From Malaya genurostris (taxonomy: Eukaryota; Arthropoda; Insecta; Diptera; Culicidae): 64,000 nt of DNA. A program made the position numbers and the translations under genes. A model generated the notes under the pieces. That model saw only the letters and a list, made by a program, of their open reading frames with translations. It was not told the origin of the DNA and made no database searches. The number at the start of each line of letters is the position of its first letter. Position 1 is the first letter of the stretch. The DNA lies in contig NC_080570.1 in NCBI RefSeq assembly GCF_030247185.1, positions 148,896,641 through 148,960,640 on the forward strand, written 5' to 3'. Positions 45,001 to 51,019 of this stretch are shown here, one piece after another.

Positions 45001-47816
45001 TTTTGCCGAAGGATGCAGTCTTCTATCTCAACACATCCGCAAAATAATTTTTGGATCACCTTTATAATAAGAGCCACCCTAATACCATGTACATCAAAAT
45101 ATGACTTATCTTTCACTGATCATTTGTTTTGAAGACATCATAGCTCTAAAGTTCACAGTTAAGCCACAAATGTGTGCAATGCAATATAACTGGCAAAATT
45201 TGAAATTTCCTATCTTCTACCGTTTTTTTTTGAGATTCTGCGGAAAACCTAAAACAAAATCAGAATTTTAGTAGTTACCAATTGCGTTTGGGTTGTGCAT
45301 AAAAAATTTTTAAATCTTTTGTGCAATACAAAAATATAATTATTTTTAGAGTTCAGGGATATTTACCAGAATTTTTAAGATTGTCAGTGAAATCCAAGTT
45401 TCATTTTTTTGTAAATTTTGTTCATAATAAAATTTCAACTAAAATAATAAAAAAATATATGTCATAAAATTTGAATGTCTTGATTCTGACTTTCTCAATA
45501 ATAAAAATTCTCTGTATTTGTACCAAATTTCTTGAGATTATTTGAACGGATATATAATTTTGTTCATCAATACATTGTTTCTGGTATTGATTCCAATATT
45601 TTGGAGTAAAAATATGTACATGTTATCACTTTAATTTTTGAGTTATATACAAATATGTGAAAAAAATTAAAAATTTATAAATTCGTCGATTTTTTCAGGT
45701 TTTCTTTTGATTGTGTAAGAATGGTAGTTGGGCAAAAAATTGTAGCTGGTATCGAATGATGTGTAAAAATATATAGGTCATCGCTTTGAAATTCGAGATA
45801 TTTACGATCATTGTAAAAAGTCTCACCTTTTCTGAAGTCATCTATCTACAGTTTTCATTATAACTTTGGGTAGAGAACCCTATTTTTCGTTTTTTTTAGT
45901 GCATTTGATTTCTGGAAGTAGTACCATTCCAATGGAGAACAAATCTCAAAAGTCGGTTGACTAACAACAAATTTATGACTCGGTAAAGTTGAAGTTCTCA
46001 TTATCCTATTCGCGATGCCGCATTAATGCAGATAGGGCATATTTCGAACTTGAAAAAAACTTGGAACGGGAAAAATCAGATTTTCATAAGTTTTTCCTAA
46101 ACGATCGTCAATAATGATACACTTAAAATAATCTACAAACTTCACGAAATTCGAGGGTGTAAAATTTATTGAGATTCGTTGGAAAACAGCTGAGCTATGA
46201 CAGCTCGAAGTTACCGTTCCAACTTTTTCTCAGGCTTGGTATTTGGAGTGTTATTGGACATTATCTACATTATCAACTACCGAAACTACTACGCAGCATT
46301 TTTTGAAAAGAATTCATTCGTTCGAAGCCAATTGCACACCAAGCAAAATCAAATCGAGAAAGGGGACTGAAGAGCAATCTCCAATCCTATTCTCGCACGA
46401 AAAAAAACCAACTGATCTAAAACCAAAAAAAAAAAACACCACTTACTCTAGCCGCTTCTGTTCCTGCTGCAGTGCGTTCATGTGGTTCTTGAAGACCGTT
46501 TCCGCCTCGGCCGTGTCCAGAATATCGAACGGTATTCGATTCTCGTCCTCCATGTCACTCATGTCGCTCAGTTCCGCCCAGCTACCGCCCCGTTCGACGG
46601 CATCGAAAAAGTACTGCTCGTACTCGACGTGATTCCGAAAGTAGTTCCGTATCGACTGCCAATCGTTGAACGTGTCCAGTTCCAGGTTAATACTGTTCAT
46701 GTCCGGTAGAATTTCCTGCAGCACACAGGCGAACGAATCCATGTAGCTCTGCAGTTTCTTCGCTTGGTAATCTTCGCGTAGTTTTTTGATGTGCCGACGA
46801 AATATCCTCTGGCCGGCTTCCTGCCCGAACAGTTCGAGAAAATCGTTCCATTCCCGATGGCTGGCAAGCTTTTTCGACGAACTGGTCCAAATCGATCGGT
46901 GGTCGGTGATTTGCGTTCGTATCAGACGGGTTACGTACTCGGAGCTGGTATTCAACAGATCCGTGCGCTGTTTGGCTGCCTCCGAGTATGACACAATTTT
47001 AGAGCGTTGTTTCGCTTTGTCAATTATCTGAGCGAGAATAATGAACCCCAGATCGACGTTTATGCTCTCGTGGGCCGAAGATTCCACCAGCACAATCTGA
47101 CCCTTGTATTCCTTTCGACTGCAAAATTTCTCCACCTCTCGGATGTACAACTCGTTGGCGTCATCGTTTTTGGTAGTCACCAGCACGACCGGTTTCTTGT
47201 TCTTCAGGATGTTGTTGATGATCTGATTGGTACATTCGATCTGCTTCTCCACCGTTCGGCTCGGCACGACACTGACGTCGAACACACACACGAATCCATC
47301 CACCAGAAATCGACCCTCCGGAAGGACAATCTCCTCGTACTCATGTTCGATTCCAAGCTGATTTTTGCAAATGTACTTCAGTTTCTCCTGGGAACTCAGT
47401 CGGATCGCCGAGCACCGTTTGCTGTACGGTTCCATTTTGCCCACCTTGAACGGCTGAAATGTGGCATCATCTACGAACTCGGTCTGTTCCACTATACTAA
47501 AGTTGTACTCCACTCCTTCTTCCGACGTTTTTCGAACCTCACCCCAGTACAGGAAATGATCGTTGTTGACGACTCGGCCGCTAAAGTCGGACTAAAAATT
47601 TTAAGTAGAAAATCAAAACATTAATTTTTTTGTTTTAATACGCAATTTCAAAGCAAAAAACCCTACCTGACTCAGCACCGAGATGTGATCGATCGCGTAG
47701 TCATCGGTCTTTGGCCGGACGAAGCGATTGCACAGGCAGGACTTTCCCACGCCCAGTTGGCCCTTGTCTTTTTCAACACCGGAAAGTCCGACGACGGCCA
47801 CATTGATCTGTTTCAT
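29845..47816 (-). CDS. RhoGAPp190: p190 RhoGAP (ARHGAP5/35 homologue), ten coding exons
   Basis: A cytoplasmic GTPase-activating protein that switches off Rho; the fly orthologue acts in axon stability and cytoskeletal control. The coding exons, all in phase, are 47816-47667, 47591-46447, 40299-39847, 39786-38297, 32087-32043, 31907-31341, 31273-30876, 30818-30455, 30395-30113 and 30043-29845. They sum to 5094 nt, 1697 aa, somewhat longer than the roughly 1500 aa usual for the family. Domains: GTPase-like 1-250 with P-loop GQLGVGKS (19-26), FF repeats about 280-580, pseudo-GTPase region about 590-1000, a low-complexity linker with an eight-Gly run, and RhoGAP about 1480-1680 with arginine finger R1520 in GIYRVPGN. 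Introns 2 and 4 are about 6 kb each and full of transposons. The exon chain is an inference from splice sites. Confidence 0.96.
30113..30395 (-). CDS. RhoGAPp190: RhoGAPp190 coding exon 9, RhoGAP middle
   Basis: The acceptor ACAACAG restores FDEEVDVDIEKLDIPVNA. It encodes the helices ending ILSFIFQHFVR. Phase-2 donor GTAAGC. Confidence 0.95.
30455..30818 (-). CDS. RhoGAPp190: RhoGAPp190 coding exon 8, start of RhoGAP domain
   Basis: Starts FGVLPKMGDREK; the RhoGAP domain begins near VPLFVEKCVKFIE and includes the arginine finger in EGIYRVPGN. Phase-1 donor GTAGAG. Confidence 0.95.
30876..31273 (-). CDS. RhoGAPp190: RhoGAPp190 coding exon 7
   Basis: A linker with an acidic Ser stretch (SDSESDSSS), a basic block (HKRHRKKR) and a run of eight glycines. 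The acceptor CCCATAG and the 67-bp upstream intron are short but consistent. Ends NNSPI at GTAAGT, phase 0. Confidence 0.92.
31341..31907 (-). CDS. RhoGAPp190: RhoGAPp190 coding exon 6
   Basis: Begins GWLDDGFLIPKQDNKQ. A charged linker with SEDYEDEAGYEQIND and a basic end (LRQRREKEQS). Phase-1 donor GTAAGT. Confidence 0.93.
32043..32087 (-). CDS. RhoGAPp190: RhoGAPp190 coding mini-exon 5
   Basis: A 45-nt exon encoding SDVSGSKDSINTYDS. The acceptor AAACAG is good; the donor GTTATT is weak. Because its length is a multiple of three and both neighbours are phase 1, it could be skipped without changing frame. Confidence 0.82.
32405..33103 (-). pseudogene. Older DD37E transposon remnant (copy B)
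   Basis: Damaged minus-strand frames read KSRARKLYSRMLTKPACL, MDDETH, VDLASCHYSNEVLG, INFIPKDFDPPNTPELQPIE. From the Asp of VDLAS to the Glu of PIE there are 37 residues, the DD37E spacing known from mosquito ITm elements. Several stops and frameshifts are present. It is cut at 33103 by the younger copy A. Confidence 0.75.
33243..34935 (-). pseudogene. DD37E transposase, three stops and one insertion
   Basis: Starts MSRIKKEVKLKVLDTC at 34935 with paired helix-turn-helix DNA-binding regions (MRKLAKRFGIHHVSGKTI, MSIRDLAKKAETS). In the same frame come a TAA at 34582-34584, the first catalytic Asp in LMDDETY, a TAA at 34390-34392, the second Asp in FWPDLAPAHYAK and the Glu in RPIERYW, 37 residues apart. 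The frame is split at KKCDAAL by a retro-insert (33314-33981) and resumes as VRNLMKSVR, a TGA, then KVRKFVKE and the final TAA at 33243. It cannot make a functional enzyme. Confidence 0.9.
33300..33995 (+). mobile_element. 668-bp retro-insert with 14-bp duplication
   Basis: AAGTGCTGCATCGC at 33300-33313 and 33982-33995 flanks an insert ending in ATTGAATAAAAAAATAAAA, an A-rich tail. This is the signature of a LINE-driven insertion. The body has two similar CCATC...TTTCGTTCCC blocks around 33470-33600 and no reverse transcriptase motif, so it is probably the 3' end of a 5'-truncated LINE of unknown family. Confidence 0.8.
35092..36513. other. Intron 4 DNA, unassigned
   Basis: No coding frame was recognised. 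35.7-35.95 kb has repeated words such as TTACTCAAAATTAGGTCATT that resemble decayed MITE sequence, but no ends could be fixed. Confidence 0.35.
36578..37519 (-). CDS. Gag-like ORF1 protein with one zinc knuckle
   Basis: A 313-residue uninterrupted frame from the first ATG at 37519 (MVKYDLTKPETWPTRPNS). The frame is open for more than 60 codons upstream but without an ATG. The middle (IQVRVHDLPPQSSDEYVRET...YGEVLSIE) resembles an RRM-like LINE ORF1 fold; then comes a single CCHC knuckle, CQFCEQPAHYGKPC. A Ser/Thr/Asn-rich tail with a basic PPRKRVTTRS end follows. By family knowledge such proteins bind LINE RNA. No partner ORF2 is present. Confidence 0.8.
   Translation of the reverse strand: MVKYDLTKPETWPTRPNSICIDFKRCKVRPAANEIEILLKERMHLDANNVTEIQFNKASNCVYIMFKREGDAITFASVNNEVHSVECDNIKYKIPVHMVDNAIQVRVHDLPPQSSDEYVRETMSQYGEVLSIEREVWRNFFPGIRNGVRVVRMQLRKAIPSYIIFNQDGKQLVTCQFCEQPAHYGKPCTETAKTNKTNKNKDNRSTTETSECSAPVSKSPSPSNQTATATNVQQGASTVTSNEIKTANNKENKKKTEINNATDASMDDETSHEQSAPQSSQEGNGSSSPPRKRVTTRSNTKNFLFKKSAQSAT
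37611..37984. mobile_element. hAT-type MITE inside the retroposon leader
   Basis: GCACGAAC at 37611-37618 and 37977-37984 flanks 358 bp with perfect 12-bp termini CAGAGATGCCAG and CTGGCATCTCTG. It has the same ends as the 19.7-kb MITE but a different interior, made of AAAGTCTGC and TCTGCAGA repeats. Confidence 0.88.
38297..39786 (-). CDS. RhoGAPp190: RhoGAPp190 coding exon 4
   Basis: Starts NLPNPRFAQKDG and covers the two pseudo-GTPase folds, then a His/Gln/Pro-rich linker (HSMHHHHQQAPQPPP). It ends EEIN plus T at the donor GTAAGT. Confidence 0.94.
39847..40299 (-). CDS. RhoGAPp190: RhoGAPp190 coding exon 3
   Basis: The acceptor CAAACAG gives the join E-WKKQFKKLLEETGYVTPGK. It encodes the later FF repeats (for example FEALSEHDCQQIYDNH). 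The phase-2 donor is GTGAGT. Confidence 0.94.
40668..41386 (-). repeat. Left inverted arm in RhoGAPp190 intron 2
   Basis: About 720 bp, inverted with respect to 45566-46253. Shared blocks include AATACCAAGCCTG at the outer end, AGTCATAACATTGTTGTTAG against its diverged complement, GTGAGACTTTTTACAATGAT, and AGAAACAATGTATTGATGA at the inner end. The arms are clearly diverged but continuous. Confidence 0.8.
41387..41745 (-). repeat. Partial copy of the TTAA element at 56368-57000
   Basis: Blocks such as AAATTAAATTATCTAGACA, GTTACCAGGGAACTAAAATG and TGACTCTCGCTGTGGCCGGG (or one- to two-base variants) appear here in reverse orientation relative to 56388-56740. The segment directly adjoins the left inverted arm. 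Confidence 0.75.
41995..43340 (+). repeat. Tandem duplication with about 543-bp period
   Basis: Two copies, about 42250-42795 and 42796-43340, share long blocks: CCGAAATGAAATAAT, ATGCGGCTATTTTTATAGC, GAAACCTCTTAACAAAAATT and GTTTGCATTGGTGAAAAA. The leading part (41995-42090) matches 25570-25650. A further related copy is at 26.2 kb. Non-coding. Confidence 0.75.
43464..44721 (+). mobile_element. mariner transposon, complete ends
   Basis: The 1254-bp element (43466-44719) has 27-bp inverted repeats with one mismatch (core CGGCTGAAAAGTTCGTATCG) and TA at both borders. It carries one transposase gene in the plus orientation, opposite to the host gene whose intron it occupies. Length and ends are normal for mariner. 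Confidence 0.95.
43645..44652 (+). CDS. mariner transposase, open frame
   Basis: A 335-residue cut-and-paste DDE/D transposase. The ATG at 43645 gives MEKREFRVLM. The WVPREL motif is at 112-117, and the catalytic residues are D151 (TMDETW), D239 (FHQDNAPCH) and D274 (SPDLAPSDFF), giving D34D. Compared with what I recall of the family (about 345 aa) it looks short in the second helix-turn-helix: GEATIRTGHMSTEDDERSGR lacks the usual aromatic segment between ATI and STED, and the stretch before FHQDN is also short. The frame is open, but DNA binding may be impaired. Confidence 0.92.
   Translation: MEKREFRVLMKHYFLMKKRAADTKEWLDECYPDSAPGEATIRTGHMSTEDDERSGRPKEAVTDENVKKIHKMIFNDRKVKLIEIADTLKISKERVGHIIHEYLDMRKLCAKWVPRELTIDQKQQRIDDSEQCLELLYQNKTDFFRRYITMDETWLHHFTPESNRQSAEWTARDEPNPKRGKTQQSAGKVMASVLWDSHGIIFIDYLEKGKTINSDYYIALLERLKDEILTKRPHLFHQDNAPCHKSMKTMLKLNELGFELLPHPPYSPDLAPSDFFLFSDLKRMLAGKKFRSNEEVIAETEAYFEAKDKSYYKNGIKKLEDRYNRCIASDGNYIE
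44722..45565. other. Unassigned, repeat-like intronic DNA
   Basis: Phrases such as TGGTGTCTTCGGCAAAGCTG and TTTTGCCGAAGGA suggest a decayed interspersed element. No frame or termini are visible. Confidence 0.35.
45566..46253 (+). repeat. Right inverted arm in RhoGAPp190 intron 2
   Basis: The reverse-complement partner of 40668-41386. Its outer end, CAGGCTTGGTATTTGGAGTG, mirrors the left outer end and reaches to within about 190 bp of coding exon 2. Confidence 0.8.
46447..47591 (-). CDS. RhoGAPp190: RhoGAPp190 coding exon 2
   Basis: Begins SDFSGRVVNN after TTTTTAG. It completes the GTPase-like domain (VTTKND at about residue 188, ESSA at about 220) and contains the first FF domain (W/F pattern around 281-326) and part of the second. 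The donor GTAAGT leaves phase 2. Confidence 0.95.
47667..47816 (-). CDS. RhoGAPp190: RhoGAPp190 coding exon 1
   Basis: Fifty codons from MKQINVAVVG to ISVLSQ, carrying the P-loop of the N-terminal GTPase-like domain. The donor is GTAGGG, phase 0. The next intron is only 75 bp. Confidence 0.95.
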
Positions 47817-47995
47817 TATCCGTCGCTGAACGGCGAGAACGGATTTTTCAAGCGGATCTAATCCGGCTCAAATTTTTCAGTCCAACTAGATTATTCGGTC
47901 AACCGGCGAATCGGTCGGTCACTGGCACAGAGGGTTTTTGAAGTTGTTGCGATAGCTTCTGTTTTTCCTTCTCCTCAATCCACTATGCGATAATC
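47817..47995 (-). other. RhoGAPp190: RhoGAPp190 5' UTR portion of first coding exon
   Basis: Upstream of the ATG there is a plausible acceptor, TTACGCAG, with a pyrimidine tract ending at 47996. This suggests the ATG exon starts at 47995 and that a further non-coding exon lies upstream. Inferred only. Confidence 0.5.
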
Positions 47996-48589
47996 CTGCG
48001 TAATGATAAAAGAAAGTGAAAAACCAAAACAAATTGCATCATTATTATCGAGCTCTATCGGAATCGGTATAATAATCTGTGTGAATGTGGGTGGGAACGA
48101 AATTGACTAGACTGGGGAGATGTTGTTAATCACAAAAAATAACCTATCATGATTATATTGATGAAATAATGATACTTCTTCACTCGTATACATAAATTAT
48201 AATGTGAATCATCATAGCGCGGCTGATGCAATTATTTTGTCTCCGCTTTTATTATTCCGAACGCTACTGATGACGAAAGAGGCAATACAAGTTCATTGGA
48301 TTAAATTGGGATTTTTCTTCCCATGTTTCGCCTTTAAATCATCAGTGCATGGCAGTTCGAATTGAACTGTCATTGTCACTTTGCAGTTCATCTTGAACCC
48401 AGAATTGTGTGGATCGAACTTTCCTGTTAGTAAATATTTAGAGACTTTGGTCACTATCTCTGTGCATGCGAATGTATTTATTTATGGCAAAAATGACACC
48501 TAAAATTCTCAGCGATTAGATTTAATTATTTGAAACAAACGGGTTTGATGAGTGTGATCGAACGAAAAATTCCCAGCATGAACTTAGCG
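47996..48589 (-). promoter_or_regulatory. Presumed RhoGAPp190 upstream region
   Basis: No gene is visible. It is the DNA just upstream of the RhoGAPp190 start exon, so it should hold intron or promoter sequence, but no core promoter element could be pinned down. Confidence 0.3.
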
Positions 48590-49042
48590 AAGCACCTATC
48601 GCCGATGATAACGCAAAAAAAATAATAATTTGTTGCTAATTAGTTACAGTAGTTTTGAATTTGTTGCTTAATTTTTTTTTCGAATACTTCAGTTAAGTTC
48701 ATATGAAATTAACGAAGCACTCAATCGCGCGTCAAACCCCCACAATTAGGTTAAAGCCGAGTCAAAATAAACGATATAAAAAAAACGAAGCACTCCTCCT
48801 AAATAACCTTAAAAAAAAACAAACCCAGTGGACAGTTTGTGGCTAATTAGTTGCTTAAAAGTTACGGTAATTTTTATTTCGCTGCTCAGTTGTTTTCGAG
48901 TACACTGAGGTCTTTTTATGCGCAAACCCAGTGAATAGTTTGTTGCTAATTAGTTGTTTATTAGTTACGGTAATTTTCAATTTGCTGCCCAATTTTTGTT
49001 CGAGTACTTCGCAAAGTTCATATGAAATAAACAAAGCACTTC
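48590..49042 (+). repeat. Local repeat of about 125 bp, three or more copies
   Basis: Units near 48590-48716, 48787-48920 and 48925-49042 share TTTGTTGCTAATTAGTT, AGTTACGGTAATTTT, TTCGAGTAC and GAAGCACT-type ends. A further part continues after 55100 as CAAAGCACTTCTTTTGAATA, showing that the I-clade LINE split one unit. Confidence 0.75.
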
Positions 49043-49289
49043 ATTCAGTAATAGCCGTTCAACCGAGAAGGTTGTGTATAGAAGCGTACAGTTTAATAAC
49101 GCTGGTTAGTTTACACGCGTTAAATACGACAACGGTTGAACTACAGGTAGAGACCTGTTGGCAGCAGCCGTTAAAACGTAAAATCGTGCTGCATAAGAGA
49201 GCCCTAGTGCTGGGCCAAGCTGGTGAAGGAAACAACAAAGGGCGTTTCCCAAGCTCTACCCAGGCCACAATACACAGCCACAAGTGCTG

Positions 49290-49425
49290 AGCAAGAGAGT
49301 GCAAAGGCACATCTAAGAAGGAGAGTGCAAAGGCACATAGAAGCAGGAGAGTGCAAAGGCACACCGGTGCGAAGGCACTTCGGTGCAGAAGCATATCGGT
49401 GCGGAGCACAAGGAAGAAGGAGACA
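49290..49425 (+). repeat. Repeats in the I-clade LINE 5' UTR
   Basis: GAGAGTGCAAAGGCACA occurs three times, followed by CGGTGCGAAGGCAC, CGGTGCAGAAGCA and CGGTGCGGAGCAC variants. They lie about 250-380 bp inside the element. Confidence 0.85.
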
Positions 49426-49729
49426 AGACAACTCGGTCTTTCCACTGCCATACAACACGCAGGTATACACCGGTGACCTGCGCTGGTTGCAGCTGGCGAA
49501 GACAAAAGTAAATCGGAAATCGAGTGGTGCTGGATGTCAGGTAGCAGTAGCATCACATCCAACAATCAGCATCCAACAAGAACATCTAGAGCAACGAGGA
49601 TCTACACGGCAGTGCAACGGAGATAGACAACAATTTCAAGGTAGAAGTTTTTTCTTTTCCTTTTGATTTAGTACTGTGTAGTGTTGGTTTCATTTTTTAC
49701 TTTAAAGTTTGATTAAAAATTTTAATGTG

Positions 49730-51019
49730 ATGGATGAATCCATGGACGTAAATCCTAGCATGAATCCTATACCCCCACGAACGAAAAAATATCAGGAGAG
49801 CTCTTCTGGGCCTTGGATAGTCTTTTTTAGACGTATATCAAAGCCATTAAACATTTACCAAATTTCTAAAGGTTTGACATCACGATTCTCTTCAATCAAA
49901 GAGATCATAAAAGTAAATAACGATAAAATTCGTGTTGTGGTAAATAATTTGAAACACGCGAATGATATTGTCTCTTCGGAACATTTCATTAAAGAGTATA
50001 AAGTTTACATACCCTCCAAAGATGTCGAAATTGACGGTGTTGTTACCGAAGCGAGTCTTTCGGTAGATGATTTACTCAAGCATGGTGTTGGTCGTTTCAA
50101 GAACTCTATGCTTGAGGGTGTGAAAATACTGGAGTGCAAACAACTGTACTCAGTAGTTTATGAAGAGGGAAAAAAAGTTTATCGCCCATCAGACTCGTTT
50201 CGAGTGACATTTGCCGGATCTGCGTTGCCGTCCCATGTCTATGTCGATAAAATTCGCCTCCCTGTTCGGCTTTTTGTTCCAAATGTAATGAATTGTACGA
50301 ACTGCAAAAAATTCGGACACACAGCTACTTACTGTAGCAATAAACCAAAATGTATTAAGTGTGAAGGACCTCATAAAGATAATGATTGCAACAAGGAAAT
50401 TGAAAAATGTATTTATTGTGGGGAAAGTCCTCATGAGGATATTTCAGTATGCACTGCATTTAAAGTGCACAAAGACAAAATTAAGCTTTCTTTAAAAGCA
50501 CGGTCTAAGCGCACATATGCAGAAATGCTTAAAACGGTCATTGATGTCCCCCCTTTGGAAACCGAAAACGGGTTTTCAAATCTAGAGGAAACAGAGGACT
50601 CTGACTCTGACGAAAATAGTGAAGGTAATTCGTTTATCACTACCCAAGGGTCAGTTAAGAGAAAGAAGTCTTCTTCCAAATTACCAAAAAAGACACCTAA
50701 AATTTCATCTTCAAAAAAAGATCCCCGTGTTAAACAAAAAAAGTCAAAACCAAAGACTGTGCCTCCTGGTTTGTCAAATTCACAAACCAATCCAGGATCT
50801 AGCACAGAAAAAGGTAATAATCCTGTGGGCTCCATTTCACAGCCACCAACAGGATTACTGAAATTTTCGGAAATTGTTGAATGGATTTTCTCAGCATTCA
50901 ATATATCTGAACCCTTAAAGACCCTCATAATGGCATTCCTTCCAATAGCTAGAAATTTTTTTAAGCAGTTATCAGCTCAATGGCCAATTGTCTCAGGTTT
51001 TGTATCTTTTGATGGATAA
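49730..51019 (+). CDS. I-clade LINE ORF1 (Gag-like)
   Basis: A 429-residue nucleic-acid-binding protein starting MDESMDVNPSMNPIPPRTKK. Its centre carries CCHC knuckles CTNCKKFGHTATYC, CIKCEGPHKDNDC and CIYCGESPHEDISVC. A basic Ser/Lys region and a hydrophobic tail (FSEIVEWIFSAFN...) follow. By analogy it coats the element RNA and assists reverse transcription. The stop overlaps the ORF2 start in the 8-base string ATGGATAA. Confidence 0.93.
   Translation: MDESMDVNPSMNPIPPRTKKYQESSSGPWIVFFRRISKPLNIYQISKGLTSRFSSIKEIIKVNNDKIRVVVNNLKHANDIVSSEHFIKEYKVYIPSKDVEIDGVVTEASLSVDDLLKHGVGRFKNSMLEGVKILECKQLYSVVYEEGKKVYRPSDSFRVTFAGSALPSHVYVDKIRLPVRLFVPNVMNCTNCKKFGHTATYCSNKPKCIKCEGPHKDNDCNKEIEKCIYCGESPHEDISVCTAFKVHKDKIKLSLKARSKRTYAEMLKTVIDVPPLETENGFSNLEETEDSDSDENSEGNSFITTQGSVKRKKSSSKLPKKTPKISSSKKDPRVKQKKSKPKTVPPGLSNSQTNPGSSTEKGNNPVGSISQPPTGLLKFSEIVEWIFSAFNISEPLKTLIMAFLPIARNFFKQLSAQWPIVSGFVSFDG

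Noticed and set aside
47007..47624. 205-codon plus-strand frame
   Set aside because: Antisense of RhoGAPp190 exon 2 and intron 1; no domain of its own.
49059..49565. 168-codon minus-strand frame rich in Leu, Cys and Ala
   Set aside because: A translation of the repeated 5' UTR of the I-clade LINE, opposite to its coding direction.
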